45,000 nucleotides of DNA, from contig NZ_LFJC01000003.1 of NCBI RefSeq assembly GCF_002776695.1, positions 4,102,145-4,147,144 of the forward strand. The letters are read 5' to 3'. Under the pieces are notes generated by a model, which was not told the origin of the DNA, did not search any database, and was given only the letters and a program-made list of their open reading frames with translations. A program made the position numbers and the translations under genes. This DNA is from Bradyrhizobium nitroreducens (GTDB lineage: Bacteria; Pseudomonadota; Alphaproteobacteria; Rhizobiales; Xanthobacteraceae). Positions 1 to 8,324 of the stretch are shown one piece after another (positions within the stretch are counted from its first letter, which is position 1; every line of letters begins with the position of its first letter).

Positions 1-125
1 GGGAACACGATGGTCTGCAGGCGGCGGTTGCCGGAGATCGATCGGGGTCGGCCCGACACGGCCAACGCCGCGCACGCCAAACGACCGGAATCGATCCGGT
101 CCGGCAGGCAAGAAGAAAGGCTACG

Positions 126-587
126 TTAAGCCGCGGTCGCCGGCGGCAGGGCCAGCACGGAATAGATCGCATGGGCATCGCGCGAGGCGCGGAGTTTTTT
201 CGCGATGTCCTGATCGCGCAGGAGGCGGGCGATGCGGGCGAGCGCCTTGAGATGATCGGCGCCGGCACCTTCGGGGGCGAGCAGCAGGAAGACCAGATCG
301 ACGGGCTGGCCGTCCATGGCCTCGAAATCGATCGGACGATCGAGGCGTGCGAACAGGCCGAAGATCTTTTCCAGCTTGGGCAGCTTGCCGTGCGGAATGG
401 CAACGCCATAGCCGACCGCGGTGGTGCCGAGCTTCTCACGCTGCAGCAGCACTTCGAACACGGAACGCTCGTTCTGCCCAGTCAGCTCGGCGGCCTTGGC
501 CGCGAGCTCCTGCAAGGCCTGCTTCTTGCTGTTGACCTTCAATGCCGGGAGAATCGCCTCGGGCGCGACCAGATCGGTAATCGGCAT
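126..587 (-). CDS. ptsN: PTS IIA-like nitrogen-regulatory protein PtsN
   Basis: EIIA-Ntr, the terminal phosphoryl acceptor of the nitrogen phosphotransferase system (PtsP to NPr to PtsN). It is a cytoplasmic regulator rather than a sugar carrier. The 153-residue product has the normal family length. The phosphorylatable histidine is H66 in GVAIPHGKLP, preceded by the typical TTAVGYG stretch, and the LDRPIDFEAMDGQPVDLVFLL core is characteristic of the fold. It is the last gene of a minus-strand series downstream of hpf and rpoN, the classical rpoN-neighbourhood order in proteobacteria. In the family, PtsN phosphorylation affects potassium transport and nitrogen or carbon signalling; which targets apply here cannot be seen. 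The 220 bases separating it from hpf leave room for its own promoter. Confidence 0.96.
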   Translation of the reverse strand: MPITDLVAPEAILPALKVNSKKQALQELAAKAAELTGQNERSVFEVLLQREKLGTTAVGYGVAIPHGKLPKLEKIFGLFARLDRPIDFEAMDGQPVDLVFLLLAPEGAGADHLKALARIARLLRDQDIAKKLRASRDAHAIYSVLALPPATAA

Positions 588-807
588 GGAGCTTTCCGAG
601 GTGAATTAGACCGTCAGGTTCCGAAATGGCCGGCTTGGAGAGAAACCACGCCGGGCCGGCGCGAGAAGGTGAAGCAGGAGGGGGACTTAGCCCCGATCCT
701 GATGTGGGGCGCTTCTACTCCAACGCAATCCCGGTGCCAACTGCCGCGTGCGGCTTTGCCCGGTCATTGTTAAGCCCTGGGGATCATACGGGGCTCCGGT
801 TTCTGCC

Positions 808-1419
808 TCAACCGCCCGCCTTGCCGTCCGGTTTCGCACCAGGCGGGTCGATCCAGCCGACATTGCCATCAGCCCGGCGGTAAATGATGTTCACCCGGCC
901 GCTGGAGCCATGCTGGAATACCAGGCAGGGTGCCCCGCTGAGGTCGAGTTCCATGACGGCCTCGCTGACCGACAGCGGCTTCAGGGAGGTGGTCGATTCG
1001 GCGATGATGACGGGGCTGTAGCCGGTGACCTCCTCCTCGTCCTCGCCCTCACCCGGCGCCTCCAGCACGTAAGCCGTGGCGTCCAGGGCGGCGAGCGCGG
1101 CGGAGGCGACATGGGCCTTGCGGGCCGACCGGTCCTTGAGGCGGCTCTTGTAGCGCTTGAGGCGCTTCTCGATCATCACGAGAGCCTGGTCGGCGCTGGC
1201 ATAGGCGTCCGGCGCGTTCGAATCGGCTTCCAGCGTGATGCCGGAATCCAGATGCAGCGCGCAGTCGGTGCGGAAGCCGAAGCCGTCCTTGCTGAGCGTG
1301 ATGTGGCCGGAATAATTACCGTCGAAATATTTGCGCAGGACCTCTTCAGTCCGGTCGGTCACGCGGCCGCGCAGGGCCTCGCCGACACTGACGCTCTTGC
1401 CCGAAATCCGAAGAGTCAT
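808..1419 (-). CDS. hpf: Long-form ribosome hibernation promoting factor HPF/RaiA
   Basis: Binds the 30S subunit in stationary phase and, in the long form, drives dimerisation of 70S ribosomes into inactive 100S particles. The 203-residue protein has the N-terminal S30AE domain (about residues 1-105, starting MTLRISGKSVSVGEALR) and, after a linker of about 30 residues rich in Glu and Gly, the C-terminal dimerisation domain (about 145-200, with KPLSVSEAVMELDLSGAPCL and FQHGSSGRVNIIYRRADG). This two-domain structure separates it from short gamma-proteobacterial HPF or YfiA. It lies 80 bases downstream of rpoN on the same strand, as in many proteobacteria, so co-transcription is likely but not shown. 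Confidence 0.95.
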   Translation of the reverse strand: MTLRISGKSVSVGEALRGRVTDRTEEVLRKYFDGNYSGHITLSKDGFGFRTDCALHLDSGITLEADSNAPDAYASADQALVMIEKRLKRYKSRLKDRSARKAHVASAALAALDATAYVLEAPGEGEDEEEVTGYSPVIIAESTTSLKPLSVSEAVMELDLSGAPCLVFQHGSSGRVNIIYRRADGNVGWIDPPGAKPDGKAGG

Positions 1420-1499
1420 GTGATGCCTCGCTTGGTTTGCTTGCCAAGATTGGATCGGTCGCGAATGGAGGAGAGTAGCGCGATTTCGCGCCAGCGCAA

Positions 1500-3122
1500 T
1501 CAGGCCGGTTCGGTGTTGCGGGAACGATCGGACAAAGCGGTGGAGAGGACGTTACCAAGAGCGCTCTGCTTGTCGCGGCGGCGTTGCACCGAGGACGGAA
1601 TGCGCATGGCTTCGCGGTACTTCGCGACCGTGCGGCGGGCAATATCAATGCCCGAGGCGCGCAAGCGTTCCACGATGGTGTCGTCGGACAGGATCGCCGC
1701 GGGCTCCTCCGAATCGATCAGCTGCTTGATGTGGTGACGCACGGCTTCCGCGGAATGTGCCTCGCCGCCGTCGGCCGAGGCGATCGAGGCCGTGAAGAAA
1801 TATTTCAATTCGAACGTGCCGCGATTGGTCGCCATGTATTTGTTGGCGGTGACGCGCGACACCGTGGATTCGTGCATCTGGATGGCGTCGGCCACGGCCT
1901 TCAGATTGAGCGGCCGCAGATGCGCCACGCCATGGGTGAAGAAGCCGTCCTGCTGGCGCACGATCTCGGTCGCGACCTTCAGGATGGTGCGGGCGCGCTG
2001 GTCGAGCGCGCGCACCAGCCAGGTCGCGTTCTGCAGCGCGTCGGTGAAGTAGGACTTGTCGCCGTCCTTGCCGATCTTCTTCGACAGCTCGGAATAATAG
2101 GTCTGGTTGACCAGCACGCGCGGCAAGGTGTCGCTGTTGAGCTCGACATGCCATCCGCCGTCCGGACCCGGGCGGACATAGACGTCCGGCACCATGGTCT
2201 GCAGACGCGCCGAGCCGAACTTCATGCCGGGCTTGGGATTGAGGCGGCGGATCTCGCCGATCATGTCGGCGATGTCCTCGTCGTCGACACCGCAGAGCTT
2301 TCGAAGTGCCACGATGTCGCGCTTGGCGAGGAGATCGAGATGCTCGACCAGGGCCTGCATCGCGGGATCGTAGCGGTCGAGCTCGCGGAGCTGGATCGCG
2401 AGGCACTCGCTCAAATTGCGCGCGCAGACGCCGGGCGGATCGAATTTTTGCAGCACGGCAAGGACGCCCTCGACGTCGGCTTGCGATGCGCCAAGACGCT
2501 CGGCGGCCTGGCCGAGGTCGGCCGGCAGATAGCCGGCCTCGTCGACGAGGTCGATCAGGTACTGGCCGATCATGCGCTCCGCCGCACCCGTGAAAGCGAC
2601 GGACAGCTGCTCGGCGAGATGGTCCGACAATGTTGTCTCGGCCGCGACAAAAGCTTCGAGATTGTAGTCTTCGTCACCCGATGCGCCGCCGCCCCATTCC
2701 GTATAGGTGGTCGGCGCGGCGTCCTGGGCATTGCGCGCCGCCGCCTCGGCGGGCTCCTCGGAGAAGACGTTGTCCAGGCCCGTATCCAGGGTCTGCTCGA
2801 TCTCGGCGCGGGTGCCGAGATCCTTGCTCATCCATTCTTCCTGGCCCGGCTCGAACGCCTCGCCCGGACCGCCGCCCGGCTCGTCGCTGTGGCCGCCGCC
2901 GAAATCGTCGCTATCGCTGTACTGGCCAGCCTCGGCCGGGGCCTCGCCCGCGGGGGCCTCGTCGTTGGCCCGCTCCAGCAGCGGGTTCCGCTCGAGCTCC
3001 TCCTCCACGAAGGTCGTGAGATCGAGATTGGACAATTGCAGCAGCTTGATCGCCTGCATCAGCTGCGGCGTCATGACCAGCGACTGCGATTGCCGGAACT
3101 CTAATCTCTGCGTAAGCGCCAT
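1500..3122 (-). CDS. rpoN: RNA polymerase sigma-54 factor RpoN
   Basis: Alternative sigma factor for -24/-12 promoters; it needs AAA+ enhancer-binding activators and controls nitrogen assimilation and fixation genes in rhizobia. The 540-residue protein shows all regions: the Gln/Leu-rich activator-interacting region I at residues 1-50 (LEFRQSQSLVMTPQLMQAIK, then the ELERNPLLE stretch), an acidic low-complexity region II (about 55-130), the core-binding domain, and the C-terminal DNA-binding part ending in the RpoN box ARRTVAKYREAMRIPSS close to residues 500-520. The start codon is followed by the normal MALTQRLEFRQ beginning. Bradyrhizobium japonicum is known to carry two rpoN copies; this copy sits in the conserved lptB-rpoN-hpf-ptsN context. 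I cannot tell which numbered paralogue it is. Confidence 0.97.
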   Translation of the reverse strand: MALTQRLEFRQSQSLVMTPQLMQAIKLLQLSNLDLTTFVEEELERNPLLERANDEAPAGEAPAEAGQYSDSDDFGGGHSDEPGGGPGEAFEPGQEEWMSKDLGTRAEIEQTLDTGLDNVFSEEPAEAAARNAQDAAPTTYTEWGGGASGDEDYNLEAFVAAETTLSDHLAEQLSVAFTGAAERMIGQYLIDLVDEAGYLPADLGQAAERLGASQADVEGVLAVLQKFDPPGVCARNLSECLAIQLRELDRYDPAMQALVEHLDLLAKRDIVALRKLCGVDDEDIADMIGEIRRLNPKPGMKFGSARLQTMVPDVYVRPGPDGGWHVELNSDTLPRVLVNQTYYSELSKKIGKDGDKSYFTDALQNATWLVRALDQRARTILKVATEIVRQQDGFFTHGVAHLRPLNLKAVADAIQMHESTVSRVTANKYMATNRGTFELKYFFTASIASADGGEAHSAEAVRHHIKQLIDSEEPAAILSDDTIVERLRASGIDIARRTVAKYREAMRIPSSVQRRRDKQSALGNVLSTALSDRSRNTEPA

Positions 3123-3213
3123 GAAGCAAGAACCGTTCCCAAAAATTTGGTCCGATTTTTGCTTATCCTAGTCCGGGCCCGATGTACACGTCTTGACGAA
3201 ACGCAAAAACGGG

Positions 3214-4221
3214 CTAGAGGCGGAATTCCTCGCCAAGGTAAAGGCGGCGCACGTCCGGATCGGCGACGATCTCATCCGGACTCCCCTCGGTCAGGATCTC
3301 CCCGGCATAGACGATATAGGCGCGATCGGTGAGACCGAGCGTCTCGCGCACATTGTGGTCGGTGATGAGCACGCCGATGCCGCGATTGGTGAGATGGCGG
3401 ACGAGGTCCTGGATGTCGCCGACCGCGATCGGGTCGATGCCGGCGAAGGGCTCGTCCAGCAGCATGTAGTTCGGCCGGGTCGCCAGCGCACGTGCGATCT
3501 CGACGCGGCGACGCTCGCCGCCTGACAGCGCGATCGACGGCGATTTGCGCAGGCGGGTGATGTTGAACTCGTCGAGCAGGGAATCGAGCTGCTCCTCGCG
3601 CTTCTTGCGCGAGGGCTCCACCACTTCGAGCACGGCGCGGATGTTCTGCTCGACAGTGAGGCCGCGGAAGATCGAGGCCTCCTGCGGCAGATAGCCGATG
3701 CCGAGCCGCGCGCGCTGGTACATCGGCAGCTTGGTGACGTCGTGGCCGTCGAGCTCGATCGCGCCGCGGTCGGCCTTGATCAGGCCGGTGATCATGTAGA
3801 ACACGGTGGTCTTGCCGGCGCCGTTCGGGCCGAGCAGGCCGACCGCTTCGCCGCGGCGCACATAGATGCTGACACCGCGCACCACCTGGCGGCTGCCATA
3901 GGCCTTTTCCACGCTATGCACAGCCAGGAAGCCCGGCCGCTTCAGGAGCTGAGGCCCGCCGTCGCCATTCGACCTGGCGGCGTTCCTCAAAGGGTGGACG
4001 GCCTGCGGACGCGGCTCGGTCTGATAGTCGCCTTGATAGTCACCCTGGAACTGGCCGGACGCCGGCATCGCCTGGTCGCGCGCCATCGGCGTCGCGTCCC
4101 TGATCGGGCTGGCCACCAGCCCACCGACGCTGTCACCGAGCGCGGTGATGTCCTGACGCGCAAATCCTGGCCGGCCGCGCTTGGCGGGGCGCCGACGGAA
4201 CATGCTGAAAAGATCGACCAT
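3214..4221 (-). CDS. lptB: LPS export ABC transporter ATPase LptB, N-terminally extended
   Basis: ATPase of the LptB2FGC complex that extracts LPS from the inner membrane. The ABC domain occupies residues ~98-335 with Walker A GPNGAGKTT (131-139), Q-loop in YLPQEASIFRGLTVEQN, signature LSGGERRRVE, Walker B YMLLDEPFAGID and the H-loop in ITDHNVRETL. LptB homologues are usually ~240 residues. This one has about 95 extra N-terminal residues that are Arg-, Gln- and Pro-rich and apparently disordered (RRRPAKRGRPGFARQD, then QGDYQGDYQ). An alternative downstream start would remove the extension, but the reading frame is open with sensible codon use throughout, so I keep the long form at moderate confidence. 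It lies 91 bases upstream of rpoN and 222 bases downstream of lptA. Confidence 0.95.
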   Translation of the reverse strand: MVDLFSMFRRRPAKRGRPGFARQDITALGDSVGGLVASPIRDATPMARDQAMPASGQFQGDYQGDYQTEPRPQAVHPLRNAARSNGDGGPQLLKRPGFLAVHSVEKAYGSRQVVRGVSIYVRRGEAVGLLGPNGAGKTTVFYMITGLIKADRGAIELDGHDVTKLPMYQRARLGIGYLPQEASIFRGLTVEQNIRAVLEVVEPSRKKREEQLDSLLDEFNITRLRKSPSIALSGGERRRVEIARALATRPNYMLLDEPFAGIDPIAVGDIQDLVRHLTNRGIGVLITDHNVRETLGLTDRAYIVYAGEILTEGSPDEIVADPDVRRLYLGEEFRL

Positions 4222-4443
4222 CCCCGCCTTCTAGCCTTTCGCGACGATCCCGCGCGAATTCGCGCGGTCTGCCGCACCGGCCTTTCGATGAGCCGACGCA
4301 GCATGAGTGAAGGGATGTCTCATGCCCAGTGAAACACGCCCGAAAAGCGGCGGTCCCCGCTTCGAAAGCCCTGCGCGCTAGATACAGTCTCGCCGGCCAA
4401 GCTTCAACCTCGGTTCGGGAGCTCTTTATCCAAGCTTTTGATT

Positions 4444-5154
4444 TTACTTCGGTTTACTTGCGCCGGGCAGCTGCAGAGGCGGCGCGCCGCCAGGCTTGCC
4501 CGAACCGCAATCATTGCCGGCACCCTGCGGCAGCAGGACCTGAACCCGGCCGCTGTCCGATTCCACGCGCGACACACCGGTCGTCATGTCGACCTTCAGC
4601 CGGTCGCCCCGCATCACGTTCTTGCATTGCGTCAGGACCACCGGGCCCGAGCCGCCGAGCATGGTGATGAGATTGGTCTTGGTGTCGAACACGGCGGTCT
4701 CGCCGGTCACAACCTGGTCCTTCTGGGTGACCACGACGTTGCCGTGCGCCTCCAGCCGCTTGATCGAGGAGCTGCCGCCGGGGCCCGGCTGCGCCGACTG
4801 CATCGGCGCGCCCTTGGTCGCCTCCTTTGTCCCCTTGGCCGCAGGCTGGGGCGTGGCCGGCTTGTCACCGCCACCCGATTCGTAGAACACCACCAGCGTC
4901 TTCGAGGTCATGGTGGTGTCGCCCTGGATGACCTTCACATTGCCGGAGAAGGTCGCCTCCTTCTTCTTGTCGTGCATCTCGAGCGCGGCGGCCTCGATCT
5001 GGATCGGCTGGTCGCGGTTCTGCGAGAAGCCCTGCATCGCGTTGGGAACGCTTGCCGAGCTCTGTGCGCGCGCTGCGCCGGATGCAAGCAGCACAAGGCC
5101 GGCGACGAGCGCGAGCTTGCCGACGACAGTGTCCCGCGGAAAAGACTTCATCAT
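4444..5154 (-). CDS. lptA: LPS transport periplasmic protein LptA
   Basis: Periplasmic bridge protein that carries LPS from LptC to the outer-membrane LptDE translocon. About 236 residues: signal peptide (MMKSFPRDTVVGKLAL, hydrophobic core, cleavage probably after AARA) then an OstA/LptA beta-jellyroll core (PIQIEAAALEMHDKKKEATF, then GNVKVIQGDTTMTSKTLVVF and the repeat GNVVVTQKDQVVTGETAVFD). A Gly/Pro/Thr-rich insertion (about residues 100-125) and a Pro/Gly-rich tail are alphaproteobacterial-type variations. Three starts are possible: a GTG overlapping the lptC stop by four bases (5163), ATG at 5154 or ATG at 5151. I chose 5154. The overlap or near-overlap indicates translational coupling with lptC. 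Confidence 0.93.
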   Translation of the reverse strand: MMKSFPRDTVVGKLALVAGLVLLASGAARAQSSASVPNAMQGFSQNRDQPIQIEAAALEMHDKKKEATFSGNVKVIQGDTTMTSKTLVVFYESGGGDKPATPQPAAKGTKEATKGAPMQSAQPGPGGSSSIKRLEAHGNVVVTQKDQVVTGETAVFDTKTNLITMLGGSGPVVLTQCKNVMRGDRLKVDMTTGVSRVESDSGRVQVLLPQGAGNDCGSGKPGGAPPLQLPGASKPK

Positions 5155-5159
5155 GAAAA

Positions 5160-5885
5160 TCACTTTGAATTGGCAGACTTGTTCTGAGGCGTACGCGTCT
5201 TCACGGGCGGCGCAGGCTCGACCGGCGCAGGCTGTGCGGCCGGCTCGTCCAGCTTGTCCAGATGCATCACAACATTGCCTTCGAAACGGATGACGTTGCC
5301 GCCTTCGGTGATGCGCAGGCGGTCCGCGGTCAGCGTGCCGTTGGTCAGCTTGACGTCGACACGCTCGTCCGAGGACACCGTGCCCTTGTTCATGTCGACG
5401 AAGGCGGAGTTCAGCCGCGCCTCATAACCGGTGGAGGTGCGCAGGAAGATGTCCTTGTGCAGATCGAGCTGCTGCTGCTTGTTGTCGAAGCGGCCAGTGC
5501 GGGCATCGAGGAACAGGGTCGATTGATCCTCCATGAGCACCTTGGCGCGCAAATCATTGAGATCGACATGATCGGGATCGGTGATGTCCTGCGTCGCGGT
5601 CTTGGCCCAGAGCTCGTAGGGCCGCTGATCCGGCGTGAAGCCGGACAGATGCGGCGATTCCATCGTGATCTTGGTGCCCGACACCACCATGTTCTCGACG
5701 GTGAGCGGCAGCTCCGGCATCCTGAACTTGTTGAAGAACGCGATGTAGATGATCACGGCCATGGCCACGACCACCGTCGCCGGAACCGAGACCCGCAGAA
5801 TCCGCACCAGGCGGCTGTGGCGCGCCGCGCTGGCAAACTTCGCCGCAAGCGCGGCGTCGTAGGTGGGACTGTGGGCCGAATTCAC
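5160..5885 (-). CDS. lptC: LPS export protein LptC
   Basis: Inner-membrane-anchored LptC that passes LPS from LptB2FG to LptA. The 241-residue product has one N-terminal transmembrane segment (about residues 28-52, in VSVPATVVVAMAVIIYIAFF) followed by the periplasmic LptC/OstA-like domain (MENMVVSG-like start of strand one, then DPDHVDLNDLRAKVLMEDQS and the GNVVMHLDKLD end). The C-terminal tail is Pro/Ala-rich. The start is a GTG (5885-5883) preceded by an AGGAG at suitable spacing. Next comes lptA, whose start codon touches its stop. The 204-base gap upstream toward the RNase D gene contains a 15-bp tandem repeat. Confidence 0.93.
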   Translation of the reverse strand: MNSAHSPTYDAALAAKFASAARHSRLVRILRVSVPATVVVAMAVIIYIAFFNKFRMPELPLTVENMVVSGTKITMESPHLSGFTPDQRPYELWAKTATQDITDPDHVDLNDLRAKVLMEDQSTLFLDARTGRFDNKQQQLDLHKDIFLRTSTGYEARLNSAFVDMNKGTVSSDERVDVKLTNGTLTADRLRITEGGNVIRFEGNVVMHLDKLDEPAAQPAPVEPAPPVKTRTPQNKSANSK

Positions 5886-5960
5886 CAGGGCTCCTGAGGT
5901 GTCGCTCGCCAGGCCGGGTTGAGGGGCGATCCATTGTACCCGTCATGCCCCCGATTTGCA

Positions 5961-6011
5961 GCCTCGGACAAACAAGCCTCGGACAAACAAGCCTTGGACA
6001 AATAAGCCTTG
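5961..6011. repeat. 15-bp tandem repeat, about 3.4 copies
   Basis: Seen directly: units GCCTCGGACAAACAA, GCCTCGGACAAACAA, GCCTTGGACAAATAA, then a partial GCCTTGGGCAT. The run lies in the gap between the RNase D gene and lptC, upstream of lptC. It is AT-richer than its surroundings. A short minus-strand reading frame across it would give a five-residue peptide repeat, but I do not consider that a gene. Confidence 0.9.
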
Positions 6012-6089
6012 GGCATACCGGGCCTGGACAGGCCGCACGAAAGTGTCCGAAACGGGGCGCAGCCCAAAGTCTAACCGGCGGGCCAGGGC

Positions 6090-6704
6090 TCAGGAATGCG
6101 CGAAAATGTCCTCTTCCTCCCAGCCCTGGAGGTCGAGCAGGGCCCGGGTCGGCAGGAAGTCGAAACAGGCTTTTGCCAGCTGGGTGCGGCCCTCCCGGAC
6201 CAGCATGGCATCCAACCGTTCGCGCAAGGCATGCAGATGCAGCACGTCGGATGCGGCATAAGCGAGCTGTGGCTCGGTCAGGCTGTCGGAACCCCAGTCG
6301 CTGGATTGCTGCTGCTTGGACAGGTCGACATTGAGCACCTCGCGCACGAGGTCTTTCAGGCCATGGCGGTCGGTGTAGGTGCGGGTCAGGCGGGAGGCAA
6401 TCTTGGTGCAATAAATCGGCCCGGTCATGACGCCGAAGGTCTGGTACAGCACCGCGACGTCGAACCGCGCGAAGTGGAAGATCTTGGTGATGGCGGGATT
6501 GGCCAGCAGCGCCTTCAGGTTCGGCGCGTCGGTGTGGCCCTTGGGGATCTGCACCACGTCGGCGCTGCCGTCGCCGGGCGAGAGCTGCACCACGCAGAGC
6601 CGGTCGCGGTGCGGGTTCAGCCCCATGGTCTCGGTGTCGATCGCCACCGCTCCGGTGTAGCGGGACAGGTCGGGCAGGTCGCCGCGGTGCAGGCGTACGG
6701 TCAT
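6090..6704 (-). CDS. RNase D-type 3'-5' exonuclease, exonuclease domain only
   Basis: DEDD-family 3'-5' exoribonuclease. Motif Exo I is AIDTETMGL (D and E, about residues 22-24), Exo II is in KIFHFARFDVAVLYQ, and Exo III is YAASDVLHLHALRERL with Tyr and Asp spaced as in DEDDy enzymes. At 204 residues it contains only the catalytic domain and lacks the HRDC domains of E. coli RNase D. This short form is common in alphaproteobacteria. Predicted role: trimming of tRNA or other structured RNA 3' ends. It precedes lptC in the same direction, so it may be co-transcribed with the lpt genes, although 204 bases separate them. Confidence 0.9.
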   Translation of the reverse strand: MTVRLHRGDLPDLSRYTGAVAIDTETMGLNPHRDRLCVVQLSPGDGSADVVQIPKGHTDAPNLKALLANPAITKIFHFARFDVAVLYQTFGVMTGPIYCTKIASRLTRTYTDRHGLKDLVREVLNVDLSKQQQSSDWGSDSLTEPQLAYAASDVLHLHALRERLDAMLVREGRTQLAKACFDFLPTRALLDLQGWEEEDIFAHS

Positions 6705-6809
6705 GGCGCTTCAAAACCTCGGGTCGAATCGGTTGCGTCGGCACGATAACTAATTCGGATTGCCCGCGATGTAGCCATTGCCGGCGGGCCGCGCAAGCAC
6801 GGGGTTCGG

Positions 6810-8126
6810 TCAGATCGCCGCCAGCATGATGCAGATCATCGCCGCGACCGTGATGCGGCTCGGGCCGTCGCGGAAAGCGTAGAGAATCGGATCGTCGGGC
6901 ATCTCGCGGCGATGCGCCATCATCAGGGCGCGGCCGAACCAGTAGAGCAGCAGCGGGGTGAGCAGCCACAGCATCCAGGGCCGGCTGTACAGCGGCATCA
7001 CCGCGGTCGAGGAGACGTAGAGCGAGAACACGGTCACCGCGTTCATCGCGCTCGCGGCCGCCATCGCGGCGATGATTTGCAGATCGGTGATCCTGTAGTC
7101 GCGGTTGGAGGGATCGGCGAGCCCTGCGCTCTCGCGCATGCTGAGCTCGCTGAAGCGCTTGATCAGTGCCAGCGAGGTGAACACGAACAGCGAGAAGATC
7201 AGCAGCCATTCCGACAGCACCACGCCGACGCCGACCGCACCGGCGACGATACGGAGCGTGTAGAGGCCGGCGAGGGTGACGATGTCGACCAGCATCTTGC
7301 GCTTGAGCACGAGCGAATAGGCGATCGTGGTGGCGAGATAGGCGCCGAGCACGCCGAGGAACAGCGGCGAGATGCAAAGGCCGGCGATGACCGCGAACAG
7401 CCACAGCGCGGGGATCGCCGACAGCGCCGAGGAGATCGGCAAGTCGCCGGCCGCGAGCGCGCGATGGCGCTTGGTCGGATGCTGCCGGTCGGCGGCGAGA
7501 TCGAGCAGATCGTTCATCAGATAGGCGCCCGACGCACAGGCCGAAAACGCCAGGAACGCCAGCAGCGCGGAGCCGAGCGAGGCAAAGTTGAGCTGATGCG
7601 CGGTGATCACGGGCACGAACACCAGCGTGTTCTTGGCGTATTGATAGACGCGCAGCGCCTTGGCCCAGGTCCTGAAGCTCGCACGCTTGCTGCCGCGCGT
7701 GCCGATACGCGCGATGAAGGCGCGATCGAAGGGAAGGTCGCCCTCGGCGAGATCGGCCGGCGCAACCACGCCGTCGAAGCCGAGATGCGCGGCGATGCCT
7801 GCGGCATGACGGGCGAGGCGGTCGGCGACCAGATAGATCTTCTCGCCCCGCGCCCGCGCCGCCAGTGCTTGGTTCAGCACCTCGGAATCGTAGGGCAGAT
7901 GGGCGTAGTCGATCTCGGCCTTCGCCAGGATGCTGGTGAGCGCCGCCATGCCCGCTCGTCCACCCGCGCCAAAGCGCGCCAGCATCCGGCCGGGGCTGGA
8001 GAACAGCGCCTCCATCAGCAATTCGGATCGCAGCAGGCCGCCTTCGAGATCGACGAGAAGCGTCCGCGCCGACGCCCCCGTCGGTGCGGGGGCGCTAGGC
8101 TCGTACTGTCGGGCAGGCTGCTCCAT
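6810..8126 (-). CDS. UbiA-family prenyltransferase with N-terminal degenerate HAD-like domain
   Basis: The C-terminal ~290 residues form a polytopic UbiA-type membrane transferase with the diphosphate/Mg-binding motif NDLLDLAADRQHPTKRHRAL, the RVYQYAKNTLVFVP entry helix typical of the decaprenyl-phosphate phosphoribosyltransferase group, and the KRKMLVDIVTLAGLY loop. Residues 20-140 resemble the HAD phosphatase domain often fused to this group, but it is eroded. The motif I position reads LLVDLEGGLLRSE (Glu and Gly instead of DxDGT), motif II lacks its Ser/Thr (KIYLVADR), and the late acidic motif is missing. The family attaches phosphoribose or similar headgroups to polyprenyl phosphate. DprE1/DprE2-like genes 7 kb away suggest a role in making polyprenyl-phospho-arabinose. 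That function is inference. Confidence 0.88.
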   Translation of the reverse strand: MEQPARQYEPSAPAPTGASARTLLVDLEGGLLRSELLMEALFSSPGRMLARFGAGGRAGMAALTSILAKAEIDYAHLPYDSEVLNQALAARARGEKIYLVADRLARHAAGIAAHLGFDGVVAPADLAEGDLPFDRAFIARIGTRGSKRASFRTWAKALRVYQYAKNTLVFVPVITAHQLNFASLGSALLAFLAFSACASGAYLMNDLLDLAADRQHPTKRHRALAAGDLPISSALSAIPALWLFAVIAGLCISPLFLGVLGAYLATTIAYSLVLKRKMLVDIVTLAGLYTLRIVAGAVGVGVVLSEWLLIFSLFVFTSLALIKRFSELSMRESAGLADPSNRDYRITDLQIIAAMAAASAMNAVTVFSLYVSSTAVMPLYSRPWMLWLLTPLLLYWFGRALMMAHRREMPDDPILYAFRDGPSRITVAAMICIMLAAI

Positions 8127-8324
8127 CCGAAAACGCTCTTAACTGACGCAAATGACCGGCATCCGGCCGGGGAGCAGGGACATGGATGGCCGCGAGCCTA
8201 GGGGGCATTCGCTAAGGGCGGCTTAATCGGGCGGAGGGCCGCGCAAGCCCGCGCGGTCAAGCGCGCTGGATTTTAGCAAGAACTCCATTCTTATCAGAGT
8301 GATAAAAGAGGTACGGCCCTGCTC

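Noticed and set aside
1..125. Possible gene end or terminator at the left edge
   Set aside because: Only a short imperfect palindrome (ACCGGAatcgaTCCGGT, 84-100) without a T-run on either strand; nothing can be assigned.
1584..3104. Long plus-strand frame opposite rpoN (506 codons)
   Set aside because: Antisense shadow in high-GC DNA: the product is Arg/Gly/His-rich with no family features, while the other strand encodes unmistakable sigma-54.
5882..6067. Short minus-strand frame over the 15-bp tandem repeat encoding a five-residue repeat
   Set aside because: No ribosome binding site or homology; better explained as a non-coding repeat.
5554..7404. Long minus-strand frame across lptC, RNase D and the UbiA gene
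   Set aside because: Runs in another frame through three real genes; Arg/Ala/Pro-rich without domain features.
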